Source of the DNA: an uncultured Massilia sp.
GTDB lineage: Bacteria; Pseudomonadota; Gammaproteobacteria; Burkholderiales; Burkholderiaceae
DNA length: 64,000 nucleotides
Assembly (NCBI GenBank): GCA_946481275.1
Contig: CAMLMV010000026.1
Location: 1-64,000, forward strand
Reading direction: 5' to 3'
Shown here: positions 34,306-42,916 of the stretch, in pieces
Layout: the number at the start of each line of letters is the position of its first letter
Position numbering within the stretch: position 1 is the stretch's first letter
The notes under the pieces: model-generated
Databases searched by the model: none
The model's input: only the letters and a program-made list of their open reading frames with translations
Told to the model about the DNA's origin: nothing
Program-made: the position numbers and the translations under genes

Positions 34306-35295
34306 ATGACGCCTGCACTTACCACGCCACTCGTTCTCTTCGTCGCCTTTCCGGGCATGGGCCTGCTCGACCTGACGGGGCCGCAGACCGTGTTCTGGTG
34401 CGCCGCCAAGCGGATGGCGGAGCGGGGCCTCGTGCCGTACGAGCGGCACACGGTCAGCGTGGACGGCGGCCTCGTGGTGACGGCGGAAGGCGTCGCGCTC
34501 GACACGTTGCCGATGGCGCAGTTCGCGGGACGCTCCATCGACACGATCCTCGTTCCGGGCGCGCCCGGGATTGCCGCCGTGCTGGCGGACGTGGGCACGA
34601 CGGTCGGCTGGATCGCCGCCGCCGCGCCGCGCGCCCGCCGCGTGACGTCCGTGTGCACGGGCGCATTCCTGCTGGCGGAGGGCGGCCTGCTGGATGGGCT
34701 GCGCGTGGCGACGCACTGGAACATGGCGGACGTGCTGGAGGAGCGCTTTCCCGCGCTGGACGTGGACCGCGACGCGATCTACGTGCGCCAGGACCCCGTG
34801 TGGACGTCGGCCGGCGTGACGGCCGGCATCGACCTCGCGCTGGCCCTCGTGGAAGACGATTGCGGACGCGCGCTCGCGATGGACGTCGCGCGCGAGCTGG
34901 TGGTGTTCATGAAGCGCGCCGGCGGCCAGGCGCAGCACAGCGAACTGCTGCGCGCCCAGGTGCGCGACGATGCGGCGTTCGACGCCTTGCACGGCTGGAT
35001 CCTCGACAACCTGCATGACAGCGGCCTCACGGTGGAACGCCTGGCCGCACAGGCCCACATGAGCGCCCGCAACTTCGCCCGCGTGTACAAGGACAGGACG
35101 GGCCGCTCGCCCGGCAAGGCGCTGGAGCAGTTCCGGATGGGCGCGGCCCGCCGCATGCTCGAACAGTCGGAAGCGAACCTCGCCCAGATCGCCCGCCAGT
35201 GCGGCTTCGGCGACGAAGACCGGATGTGCAGCGCGTTCCGGCGCAACCTGGGCGAGACGCCGTCGGCCTACCGCAAGCGGCTGGCCGGCGCCTGA
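34306..35295 (+). CDS. GlxA-family AraC-type regulator (DJ-1/PfpI domain plus HTH)
   Basis: 329 aa from ATG 34306, the start that follows the promoter at 34250 and begins the conserved PLVLFVAFPGMGLLDLTGPQ. The N-terminal DJ-1/PfpI-like domain includes SVCTGAFLLAEGGLLDG with the nucleophile-elbow Cys. The C-terminal AraC pair of HTH motifs spans about 220-325 (LTVERLAAQAHMSARNFARV and EANLAQIARQCGFGDEDRM). Such regulators often control amine or aldehyde metabolism. Its end overlaps the convergent NmrA-like gene by 28 bases. The likely targets are the adjacent NmrA-like/AhpD-like pair. Confidence 0.88.
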   Translation: MTPALTTPLVLFVAFPGMGLLDLTGPQTVFWCAAKRMAERGLVPYERHTVSVDGGLVVTAEGVALDTLPMAQFAGRSIDTILVPGAPGIAAVLADVGTTVGWIAAAAPRARRVTSVCTGAFLLAEGGLLDGLRVATHWNMADVLEERFPALDVDRDAIYVRQDPVWTSAGVTAGIDLALALVEDDCGRALAMDVARELVVFMKRAGGQAQHSELLRAQVRDDAAFDALHGWILDNLHDSGLTVERLAAQAHMSARNFARVYKDRTGRSPGKALEQFRMGAARRMLEQSEANLAQIARQCGFGDEDRMCSAFRRNLGETPSAYRKRLAGA

Positions 35296-36032
35296 GCCTG
35301 GAGCCAGCCGGCGATGCGGCTGGCGCCGAGCCGCGCCGCACCCTGCGGCACCAGCGTGTCTTCCTGCAGCTCCGCGCCGAAATAGCGCGCATGGACGTCC
35401 GTGCGCACCGTGCGCGTGTCGCCCTTGGCCGCGAGGTAGTCGCGCACGAGGTCGGCCAGGCGGAAGCGGTCCGGCCCCGCGATCTCGACGATGCCGTTCA
35501 CGGGCGCACCGAGGACCACGTCCGCCAGCGCCGCCGCCACGTCGTCCGAGGCGATGGGCTGGATGAACGCGGGCGACAGGGCGATCGTGTCGTCCTGGCC
35601 CGCCGAGGCGGCGATCCCTCCCAGGAACTCGAAGAACTGCGTCGAGTGCACGATGGTGTACGGCAGGCCGGATGCGCGAATGAGTTCTTCCTGCGCGATC
35701 TTGGCGCGGAAGTAGCCGCTGTCCGCAAGGCGCTGCGTGCCGACGACGGACAACGCCACGTGGTGCTTCACGCCCGCCCTGCGTGCCGCGGCAAGGAGAT
35801 TGCGGCCCGAGGTCGTGAAGAACTCGAGGACGGCGTCGTCCGCGAACGACGGCGAGTTCGCCACGTCCACGACGACGTCGCAGCCTGCCAGCGCCGCGTC
35901 CAGGCCTTCGCCCGTCAGCGTGTTCACGCCCGAGTTGGGCGATGCGGCCAGCGCCTCATGGCCGCGGGCGCGCAGGAGGGTCACGAGCTTGCTGCCGATG
36001 AGGCCCGTGCCGCCGATGACTACGATCTTCAT
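35268..36032 (-). CDS. NmrA-like / atypical SDR NAD(P)-binding protein
   Basis: 254 aa from ATG 36032 with GGAGAC upstream. The N-terminal nucleotide-binding motif MKIVVIGGTGLIGSKLV is followed by a DVVVDVANSPS loop and HSTQFFEFLG; the catalytic YxxxK of classical SDRs is not evident, as in NmrA-type members. It may be an NAD(P)-dependent reductase or a redox-sensing regulator. It lies 13 bases after the AhpD-like gene on the same strand, so the two form an operon. The 3' end overlaps the convergent GlxA gene. Confidence 0.8.
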   Translation of the reverse strand: MKIVVIGGTGLIGSKLVTLLRARGHEALAASPNSGVNTLTGEGLDAALAGCDVVVDVANSPSFADDAVLEFFTTSGRNLLAAARRAGVKHHVALSVVGTQRLADSGYFRAKIAQEELIRASGLPYTIVHSTQFFEFLGGIAASAGQDDTIALSPAFIQPIASDDVAAALADVVLGAPVNGIVEIAGPDRFRLADLVRDYLAAKGDTRTVRTDVHARYFGAELQEDTLVPQGAARLGASRIAGWLQAQAPASRLR

Positions 36033-36045
36033 GGATGTCTCCTTG

Positions 36046-36525
36046 TTACGCGAGGTTCGCGCGGTCCAGGCCGAAGTCCTTGTCGTACGCACCGGGCACG
36101 GTCCGGAACGCGACGTTGATGCGGTTCCACGCATTGATCGTCATGATCTCGTACGTCAGGTCCACGAGTTCCTGCTCCGTGAGCTGGGTGCGCACGCGCT
36201 CGTAGATCTCGTCCGGCACGCCCTGCCGCGACAGCGTCGTCAGCGCTTCCGTCCACGTCAGCGCGGCCCGTTCGCGCGGGGCGAACAGCGTCGATTCGCG
36301 CCACGCGGCCAGGTGGTGCAGGCGCAGCGGGCGCTCGCCGTGGGTGGTGGCCTGCTTCACGTGCATGTCGATGCAGAAGGCGCAGCCGTTGATCTGCGAG
36401 GCGCGGATGGCGACGAGGTCGCGGATGCCTTCCTCGATGCTGCCGTCGTTGACCAGGGTGCCGAGTTCGACGAGTTTCTTGAAGAGGGCGGGGGACTGCT
36501 TGAGGTAGTTGATACGCTGGGTCAT
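36046..36525 (-). CDS. AhpD-like carboxymuconolactone decarboxylase family protein
   Basis: 159 aa. The AhpD core is visible: IRDLVAIRASQINGCAFCIDMHVKQA in part, with the redox CxxC (CAFC) and the following His of the proton relay. Small all-alpha proteins of this family reduce peroxides or peroxiredoxins. AAGGAGAACGAG precedes ATG 36525. It is the first gene of a two-gene unit with the NmrA-like protein and is commonly found with GlxA-type or LysR regulators in such arrangements. Confidence 0.88.
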   Translation of the reverse strand: MTQRINYLKQSPALFKKLVELGTLVNDGSIEEGIRDLVAIRASQINGCAFCIDMHVKQATTHGERPLRLHHLAAWRESTLFAPRERAALTWTEALTTLSRQGVPDEIYERVRTQLTEQELVDLTYEIMTINAWNRINVAFRTVPGAYDKDFGLDRANLA

Positions 36526-36639
36526 CTCGTTCTCCTTGGTGGTTGGGGTACGAACGGAGTGTAGACAGCGTCCCGTGCGGCCGGTAGGCGGCTAGCCGGC
36601 CGCACGGTGGTGCCAAAAACGCACCAATGAGGGCACCAA

Positions 36640-37452
36640 TCAGCGCGACAGGCGCACGCCGGCGACGACCAGCAGCAGCGCGGGACCAAGTCGCCACCAG
36701 CCGCCTGCGGCCACGGCGCCCGTCACGGCCAGCGCGAGCGTGGACAGCACGGGCGTCAGGTACGACAGCGACCCGATCGTCGCCGCCCGGCCCGTGCGCA
36801 TGGCGCGGTCCCAGAGGACGAACGACAGGCCGAGCGGCCCGATGCCGATGGCCGCCATGCCGGCCAGCTCCGTCCCGGACGGCCGGTACGGCGTTTCGAA
36901 CAGCGCATGCGCGGCCAGCGCGAGGAGGCCGGCGCCGAGGCAGAAGCCGCCCGTCGCCCACGACGAATAGGCGGGCAGGCGGGCCGGCGCCAGCGAATAC
37001 ACGGCCCACGTGAACGCGGCGAGCACGGCGAGCGCGTACCCTGATAAATGCGTGACGGTGCGCGCGGATGGCGCGATGACGAGCGCGCCGCCCGCAAACG
37101 CGACGGCGCACCCTGCCAGCTGGCGCGGCCGCAGGGGTGCGACGCGCGGCGCCAGCACGACGATCAACAGCGGCCACAGGTAGTTCAGCAGGTTCGCCTC
37201 GGCGATGGGTGCGAGCCGGAACGCGGCCACGAGGCTCGCGTGGTACAGGAACAGGCTGGCGACGCCGAAGCCAAGAATGGCCGCCGGGACGCGCCATTCG
37301 CGCCACCGGTGCACGGACGCGAGGCCGCCGCAGCACAGCGCGACGCCCGTCAGCAGCAGCGGCGGCGCGTCGCCCGCCAGGCGGACCAGCGTCGCGAACA
37401 GGGCCCACAACAGGATGGCGCCGAGCGCGCATGCCCAGGCGGTACGGGTCAC
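36640..37452 (-). CDS. EamA/DMT-family transporter
   Basis: 270 aa from GTG 37452, which overlaps the LysR stop in a GTGA junction. Ten hydrophobic helices are arranged as two EamA repeats (ACALGAILLWALFATLVRL; AAFTWAVYSLAPARLP). Members export amino acids or metabolites through the inner membrane. Translational coupling to the LysR gene makes that regulator a likely local controller. The substrate is unknown. Confidence 0.85.
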   Translation of the reverse strand: MTRTAWACALGAILLWALFATLVRLAGDAPPLLLTGVALCCGGLASVHRWREWRVPAAILGFGVASLFLYHASLVAAFRLAPIAEANLLNYLWPLLIVVLAPRVAPLRPRQLAGCAVAFAGGALVIAPSARTVTHLSGYALAVLAAFTWAVYSLAPARLPAYSSWATGGFCLGAGLLALAAHALFETPYRPSGTELAGMAAIGIGPLGLSFVLWDRAMRTGRAATIGSLSYLTPVLSTLALAVTGAVAAGGWWRLGPALLLVVAGVRLSR

Positions 37453-38447
37453 GGCTGGCCTCCGCCCGCCAGGTCGGGATCGTCCAGGCCGAGGGCGCGG
37501 ATCCGCTGGGTGATGTCGTCGACGAAGACCCGCACGCGCATCGGCATGTGGTGCCGGCTCAGGTAGCACAGGAAGTGGCCCCGGTCGTCCGGTGCGTATG
37601 CCGTCATGCAGGCGACCAGGCGTCCGGCGCGCAGGTGCTCGCGGATCTGGTAGCCGGCCATCTGCGCGATGCCGTCGCCGTCGAGGACGGCCTGCAGCAC
37701 GAGGTCGGCGTCGTTGAAGCAGAGCCACCCTTGCGGCGTGTACTTGCGCACGGCGCCATCCACCTTGAATTCCCAATCGAACAGGCGGCCGGACGCGAAG
37801 CGGAAGTTCACGCAGTCGTGCCCTGCCAGTTCGTCCGGCGTGCGCGGCAGGCCGTGCCTGCGCGCGTAGGCGGGCGACGCGCACACGAGCATGCGCATCG
37901 GGATGAGCTTCTTGGCGACGATCTGGCTGTCGTCCATGCGGCCGTTGCGGAAGGCGACGTCGATGCGGTCGGACGTGAAGTCGGTGGGGCGGTCGTCGAG
38001 GATCAGGTCCAGCGTGATGTCCGGGTAGCGCGCATGGAAATCCTTCAGCAGCGGCGCGACGATCTTGCGCCCGAAGCCCACGGTGGACGAGATGCGCAGG
38101 TGCCCGCGCGGGATGCCCGTGCGCAGCTCGCGCATCTCGTCGAGCGCCTGGAAGATGCGGTCGACGCCGGGCCGGCAACCGTCGAAGAAGCGCTGGCCTT
38201 CGGCCGTGAGGGCCGTGCTGCGTGTCGTGCGCAGGAACAGCCGCGTGTCGAGCTGGGTCTCCAGTTTCAGCACGCTGCGGCTGACGGCGGAGCGCCCGAT
38301 GCCAAGCCGTTCGGCCGCCCGGGCGAAGCTGCCTTCGTGGACGACGGCCATGAACGCGACCACGCCCGCGTACGTCGTGGCGAAACTGGACGCCAGCGCG
38401 TCGTTGCAGTCGGGGCTGGGAAGAACGGAAGTGAGGCTGCGGGGCAC
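37449..38447 (-). CDS. LysR-family transcriptional regulator
   Basis: 332 aa from GTG 38447 (AGGA upstream), with about 25 residues before the usual LysR start, so the true start may be slightly downstream. The winged HTH is GSFARAAERLGIGRSAVSRS, followed by the linker helix LETQLDTRLFLRTTR and a substrate-binding domain (about 115-310). It is coupled to the EamA transporter by a 4-nt overlap, an unusual co-directional LysR arrangement. Confidence 0.88.
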   Translation of the reverse strand: MPRSLTSVLPSPDCNDALASSFATTYAGVVAFMAVVHEGSFARAAERLGIGRSAVSRSVLKLETQLDTRLFLRTTRSTALTAEGQRFFDGCRPGVDRIFQALDEMRELRTGIPRGHLRISSTVGFGRKIVAPLLKDFHARYPDITLDLILDDRPTDFTSDRIDVAFRNGRMDDSQIVAKKLIPMRMLVCASPAYARRHGLPRTPDELAGHDCVNFRFASGRLFDWEFKVDGAVRKYTPQGWLCFNDADLVLQAVLDGDGIAQMAGYQIREHLRAGRLVACMTAYAPDDRGHFLCYLSRHHMPMRVRVFVDDITQRIRALGLDDPDLAGGGQP

Positions 38448-38814
38448 GGCTGTCCTGTCGGTACGTAAGTACGCCGATGGTAGGCCTGCTCCCCTTCATC
38501 GGCAATGACAAGAATCCCCGATTTCCTGCCAACACCACGCGCGCAGATTGGTGTTTTTACGGCACTGGTTTGCGTCCCCGCCGGCGCCTGTTGCCGGCCC
38601 GCTTCGTCGTGTTCCTGCTGAAGGACAAGGACAAGCCGGCGCTCATTCCTGCGGGCCGGCACTGACTGGCGACGGCTCGCGTGAGGGGGACCCCGGTGCC
38701 GGGCGGTCGTCGGGATTGTCGTCGAGAAGGAGGAAGCGCAGGGGCATGGCCGATTCGGGGAAGGGACTTGTCGTGGTGCAAGCATTCCGGTTGCAGCTGT
38801 AATGACGGGCCCCG
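38448..38814. other. Gap between LysR and the CHASE3 kinase
   Basis: About 370 bases. Apart from the response-regulator fragment listed next, no gene, RNA or clear promoter is seen; short frames on both strands are Arg/Pro-rich and look non-coding. Confidence 0.4.
38643..38747 (-). pseudogene. Truncated response-regulator remnant
   Basis: A 34-codon frame begins MPLRFLLLDDNPDDR, the start of a CheY-like receiver domain with its acidic pair, and then turns into low-complexity Pro/Ser residues and a stop. Small receiver proteins of this type often accompany CHASE3/PAS kinases such as the one immediately upstream on the same strand. It looks like a decayed partner gene. Only the first 15 residues are informative, so chance resemblance cannot be excluded. 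Confidence 0.4.
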
Positions 38815-40608
38815 TCAGGCGACCGGCGGCGCATCCGCCGGGGCTGCGGCCGGCAGGGGCTGCGGACGCGGCCGTTGCAGGCACAGCCGGAACACGGTGC
38901 CTGCCGGTGCCGGTTCGACGCCGACTGTGCCGCCCAGCCGTTCGACGCCCTTTTTCACGATCGCGAGGCCGATCCCCGTGCCCTGGTACTGGTCTTCGCC
39001 GTGCAGGCGCTCGAACACGTCGAATACGCGCTCGCGCTTGTCTTCCGGGATGCCGATGCCGTTGTCGGCGATGCGCACCATGGCCGCGTCGGCGGTGACG
39101 TGGGCATCGATGCGCACGTGCGGCGCCACGCCTGGCGCCACGAACTTGAGCGCATTGCCGATCAGGTTCACGAATACCTGTACGAGCACCGCTTCGTTGC
39201 CGAGCACCGTGGGCAGCGGCGACGCGGCGTCGATGCGGGCGCCGCCCGCCGCGATCTGCGTCTCCATGCCGCCCAGCGCGAGCTGCACGACGTGGTCCAG
39301 TTCGACGGGCTGCAGGCGCAGCTCCGCCCGCGACAGCTGGCTGTAGGCGAGCAGGTCGGTCACGAGCCGGTCCATGTGCTGGCTGACGGCGAGGATGCGG
39401 CGCAGGAACCGTTCGCCGGTGGCGCCCAGCGTGGCCGCCTCGTCTTCCAGCAGCGCGGCCGCATAGCCCTGCACGTTGCGCAGCGGCGCGCGCAGGTCGT
39501 GCGCGATGGTGTGGGCGAAGGCGCGCAGCTCGATGTTTGCCTCGGCCAGCTGCTCCGTGCGCGCCTGGATGCGCTGTTCGAGCAACAGGTTGGCGTCGCC
39601 GAGTTCGCGCTGCGTGCGCTTCAGCTCCGTCACGTCCAGCATGCTCATCACGGCGCCGCGTACCTCGCCATCGACGAGGAGCGGCTGGCAGTTGAGCAGC
39701 CAGGCACGCATCCGTTCCGGCTGGGCGGGGCTGCTGCCGGCGATCGGGATGCCGATGACCGGCTGCTTCTCGCGCAGCGCGGCCCGCAACGCCGCGGCCA
39801 GGGCGTCGTCGTCGGCGGTCGAGCGCGCGATGCGGAACACGGTCGTCAGCAACTGGTCGCGCGCCTGCGCCTCTTCGCAGCCCAGCAATTGTTCCGCAAC
39901 CCGGTTCATGAACCGCACCCGGCCGAACACGTCGACGGCGATCACGGCTTCGCCGATGCTGCGCAGGGTCGCGTCGAGATTCGCCCGCTGGGCCGCGAGG
40001 AAGTCGGCATCGCGGCGCGCCATCGCCCGGACGAAGAACAGCAGGGCGATCGACAGCACCGACACGGCGCCGGCGGCCGCGATCGTGCGCGCGCGGTCGG
40101 TGGCCGCGGCCGCGTCGCGCAGCACGAGCAGGCGCTCTTCCTCGGCCTGCAGCGCGGCAATGCGGAAGGCGATCGTCTGGCGCAAGGCACGCTCGTCTTC
40201 CCTGCTGGGATAGGCCATGGCGCGCTCCATGCCGGTACGCATGTTGCGCACGTACTCATCCAGCAGGCGCCGCAGCTCCGCCAGCGTGCGCTGCTGGCTG
40301 GGATTGTCGCTGGTCAGTTGCGTCAGGCTGTCGAGTGCGTGGGGAAGGGCGGTCAGGCGCTCCTGGAAATCCGCATCGTCGCGGCGGCTGTATTCGAGCC
40401 GCAGCGATTTTTGCAGCGCATCGGCTTCGTTGATCAGGCTTTGCGTGCCCTGCACGTGCTGCAGCACCTCGCGCGTGTGGTTGACCCAGCGCCAGGACGC
40501 GGCCGTGCGCTGGATGCCGACGGCGAGCGTGGAAATGCCCGCGAGCAGCACGGCGATGCTGATGGCCGCTGCGATATTGACGTACCGATGTGTCTGTTGG
40601 ATGTGCAT
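38815..40608 (-). CDS. CHASE3/PAS sensor histidine kinase
   Basis: 597 aa. A first membrane helix (about 10-30), a CHASE3-like periplasmic helical domain (about 40-180), and a second helix (TIAAAGAVSVLSIALLFFV) precede a PAS domain (about 210-325), a coiled coil (LLEQRIQARTEQLAEANIELR in part) and the kinase core. The H-box is FAHTIAHDLRAPLRNVQGYA, the N-box VFVNLIGNALKF, then ADNGIGIPE and GTGIGLAIVKK. It resembles phytochrome-type kinases that phosphorylate small stand-alone receivers. The downstream receiver gene appears truncated, so its partner must be elsewhere or lost. The signal is unknown. Confidence 0.9.
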   Translation of the reverse strand: MHIQQTHRYVNIAAAISIAVLLAGISTLAVGIQRTAASWRWVNHTREVLQHVQGTQSLINEADALQKSLRLEYSRRDDADFQERLTALPHALDSLTQLTSDNPSQQRTLAELRRLLDEYVRNMRTGMERAMAYPSREDERALRQTIAFRIAALQAEEERLLVLRDAAAATDRARTIAAAGAVSVLSIALLFFVRAMARRDADFLAAQRANLDATLRSIGEAVIAVDVFGRVRFMNRVAEQLLGCEEAQARDQLLTTVFRIARSTADDDALAAALRAALREKQPVIGIPIAGSSPAQPERMRAWLLNCQPLLVDGEVRGAVMSMLDVTELKRTQRELGDANLLLEQRIQARTEQLAEANIELRAFAHTIAHDLRAPLRNVQGYAAALLEDEAATLGATGERFLRRILAVSQHMDRLVTDLLAYSQLSRAELRLQPVELDHVVQLALGGMETQIAAGGARIDAASPLPTVLGNEAVLVQVFVNLIGNALKFVAPGVAPHVRIDAHVTADAAMVRIADNGIGIPEDKRERVFDVFERLHGEDQYQGTGIGLAIVKKGVERLGGTVGVEPAPAGTVFRLCLQRPRPQPLPAAAPADAPPVA

Positions 40609-40725
40609 TGTGTCGGCGCCGAACTTCCGTTTTTAACTATTCTACCCATGTGGGTTCGATTGCGGGCTCGGCGACGCGTGACAAAGCGCGCATTTACCGG
40701 CCGGTGCGGCTGCTAAGCTGGCGGC

Positions 40726-41226
40726 ATGAACCGTTTTGCCTCCATGTCGATCGTCCTGGCGCTGCTGTCCGCCCACCTGCCCGCACTGGCCTGCTGGGCG
40801 CCGCCGCAACGGCAAATGATGGGCGTCGGGGAGCTGGTCGCGCTGGCGACGGACGTCGCCGTCGCCCAGGTCGTGAGCGCCGTGCCCGGCGACATGTCGT
40901 CGGTGGACTACACGTTCGTCGTGCGCGAACGCCTGGCCGGACCCGCCCGGCCGATGTTTGCGTTGGCGGGCGGTCCGCACCGCGACGGCGACGTCGAGCG
41001 CGACTTCGACGATCACGCCGACCCGGCGTTCTGGCGCCACGGCGGCGGCCGCACGATCAACGACAGCGACTGCGTCATCCGCCCGAGCTTCGAGGTGGGC
41101 GCGACCTACCTGGTGTTCGCGGCACCGCCGTTCACGTGGCGCAGTTTCGAGCGCATCGACGCCGCGGACGACCGGTGGCTGGCCTGGGTGCGGACGGCGT
41201 TGCGCGAGGGCAGGAAGGGCAACTGA
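40726..41226 (+). CDS. Hypothetical exported protein
   Basis: 166 aa with a signal peptide (MNRFASMSIVLALLSAHLPALA). The mature part begins CWAPPQ, and DSDC holds the second conserved-looking Cys. The pattern ELVALATDVAVAQVVSAV and YTFVVRERLAG suggests a small beta domain, distantly like TIMP/netrin-type secreted folds, but I do not recognise the family. It ends 44 bases before the M23 peptidase gene, with which it may be co-transcribed. Confidence 0.7.
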   Translation: MNRFASMSIVLALLSAHLPALACWAPPQRQMMGVGELVALATDVAVAQVVSAVPGDMSSVDYTFVVRERLAGPARPMFALAGGPHRDGDVERDFDDHADPAFWRHGGGRTINDSDCVIRPSFEVGATYLVFAAPPFTWRSFERIDAADDRWLAWVRTALREGRKGN

Positions 41227-41270
41227 CCGGCGGCCCTGTGATTCGGGCCCGCCATCCCCATCTGCCGGGC

Positions 41271-41855
41271 ATGCGAACCCTGCTGCGCAGCCTCCTCATC
41301 GCCATCGTCCTGCTCGCCGCCGAGGGCATCCTGCGCCCGTGGCTGGACGACGTCGCCTACGCGATCCGGCTCGGATCCCTGCCCGCGCCGGCGGCGTTGC
41401 CGGTGCCCGTGGCGGGCGTGAAACCCGTGCAGCTGGCCGATACGTGGGGCGGTGCGCGCAGCGGCGGGCGCAGGCACGAAGGCATCGACATCTTCGCGAA
41501 GCGGGGCACGCCCGTGCTGTCGAGCACGGAAGGTATCGTGCTGCGGGTCGGCACCAACCGCCTGGGCGGGCAGGTCGTGTGGGTGCTGGGGCCCGGCGGC
41601 CAGCGCCACTACTATGCCCACCTGGACCGCTACGGCGACGTGCGCGCGGGCATGCGCGTGCGGACGGGCAGCATCCTCGGCTACGTCGGCAACACGGGCA
41701 ATGCGGCCACCACGCCGCCGCACCTGCATTACGGCATCTACACGGCGGGCGGGGCCATCAATCCGTATCCGCTGCTGAAAGCTGATGCTCGGCATAGTCC
41801 TACACGCGCACGGCTGTTCGATTACACGGGACGCGCACGCACTACAATCACGTAA
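41271..41855 (+). CDS. M23-family peptidase (LytM domain)
   Basis: 194 aa from ATG 41271. An N-terminal hydrophobic helix (LLRSLLIAIVLLAAEGIL) is a membrane anchor or uncleaved signal. The LytM zinc motifs are present: His69 and Asp73 in RRHEGIDIFAKRG, the catalytic His in YYAHLDRYG, and HLHYGIY near residue 152. It is therefore probably an active zinc peptidoglycan endopeptidase in the periplasm or inner membrane. The C-terminal 20 residues are basic and outside the domain. Confidence 0.88.
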   Translation: MRTLLRSLLIAIVLLAAEGILRPWLDDVAYAIRLGSLPAPAALPVPVAGVKPVQLADTWGGARSGGRRHEGIDIFAKRGTPVLSSTEGIVLRVGTNRLGGQVVWVLGPGGQRHYYAHLDRYGDVRAGMRVRTGSILGYVGNTGNAATTPPHLHYGIYTAGGAINPYPLLKADARHSPTRARLFDYTGRARTTIT

Positions 41856-41882
41856 ACAGTAGGTAAACCCGAGTTTCGAGCC

Positions 41883-42623
41883 ATGGATACTGCAGTCGTC
41901 AACAGCATGCCCGTCCAGAACGTCGGCGAACAGCTGCGTCGCGACACCGTGCTGTGGCGCTATCTCGACGCGGCCAAGCTGTTCGACTTCTTCGAGAATT
42001 CGACGCTGTTCTTTTGCCGCGCCGACCATTTCAGCGACAAGTTCGAGGGTGCGTTCACGCCGTCGCTGCGCGCGCAGATCAGCGAGGCGCACGCGCGCGG
42101 CGAGATCGACTACGACTACGAGCAGTTCAAGCGGCGCATGCGCGAATCCGTCTTCATCAACTGCTGGCACCGCAACCAGGACGACAGCGCGGCCATGTGG
42201 GCGTTGTACGGCAAGTCGGAATGCGCCGTGGCGCTGACGACGACGGCCGGGCAGCTCGCGGACACCGTGGAACACATCGCCGAGCACAAGATCTCGATCG
42301 CGCGCGTGGAATACGTGAAGCACTGGAGCGACCCGAAGCTGGACGTCTCGCCCGACTACACGCGCATCTTTGCCTACAAGACCAAGGCCTACGAATACGA
42401 AAAGGAGGTGCGGGTGATCATCGACCGCACCCGCGCGTCGTCCGGGCCCGACCTGCGCCAGCCCGGCATCGTCGTGCCCGTCGATGCCGGCCGGCTGCTG
42501 CGCAGCATCGTGATCGCGCCGGATGCGCCGCCGTGGTTCGAAAACCTCGTGCGCCAGTCGGCGCAGCGCTACGGCATCCGCGTGCCCGTGCGGCGCTCGA
42601 AGCTGGCCACGGACCCGATCTGA
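41883..42623 (+). CDS. DUF2971 domain protein
   Basis: 246 aa, soluble, no signal. The DUF2971 pattern is clear: LWRYLDAAKLFDFFENSTLFFCRAD near the start (in part), FINCWHRNQDDSAAMWALYG, and AYEYEKEVRVIID. Function is unknown; members are widespread and often near mobile or defence regions. The stop codon TGA (42621-42623) merges with the first REP repeat, so the repeat inserted exactly at the gene end. Confidence 0.85.
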   Translation: MDTAVVNSMPVQNVGEQLRRDTVLWRYLDAAKLFDFFENSTLFFCRADHFSDKFEGAFTPSLRAQISEAHARGEIDYDYEQFKRRMRESVFINCWHRNQDDSAAMWALYGKSECAVALTTTAGQLADTVEHIAEHKISIARVEYVKHWSDPKLDVSPDYTRIFAYKTKAYEYEKEVRVIIDRTRASSGPDLRQPGIVVPVDAGRLLRSIVIAPDAPPWFENLVRQSAQRYGIRVPVRRSKLATDPI

Positions 42624-42852
42624 AAATTCGGGGTCAGAAAATTCGGGGTCAGAGCACATTTTCTGAAAAATTCGGGGTCAGAGCACTTTTTGGTGCAAGT
42701 CTTTCAGGCAAATCTGTCGGTTGGAAGGGCCTGGTTTCGCTCGTTCAGGCACCGGTACGGCGCTTCAGATGGGGAAGCCATGGCTTTGCGGATATTGATC
42801 AGAAATGTGCTCTGACCCCGAATCCGGGAAAGAATGGGGTCTGACCCCGAAT
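42623..42852. repeat. REP cluster: three direct and two inverted copies of AATTCGGGGTCAGAGCAC
   Basis: Copies of AAAATTCGGGGTCAGA(GCAC) start at 42623, 42638 and 42667; inverted copies lie at 42803-42823 and 42836-42852. About 110 bases of unrelated sequence lie between the two groups. This resembles REP/BIME elements mobilised by RAYT (IS200-like) transposases. No transposase gene is present in the enclosed DNA. Confidence 0.8.
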
Positions 42853-42869
42853 CTGGGAAATTGCGGGCG

Positions 42870-42898
42870 AAAAAAAAGCCGGGCACGCGGCCCGGCTT
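42870..42898 (-). terminator. Intrinsic terminator of the GH1-glk-MFS operon
   Basis: On the minus strand a 9-bp stem (42890-42898 with 42876-42884) and 5-nt loop are followed by T residues (A run 42870-42877 on the plus strand). It lies 19 bases after the MFS stop. Confidence 0.85.
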
Positions 42899-42916
42899 GA
42901 AATGACGGCCTGGATC

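Noticed and set aside
42692..42802. Remnant of a RAYT transposase between the REP copies
   Set aside because: None of the six frames shows the HUH or Tyr motifs; the stretch is too short for a gene.
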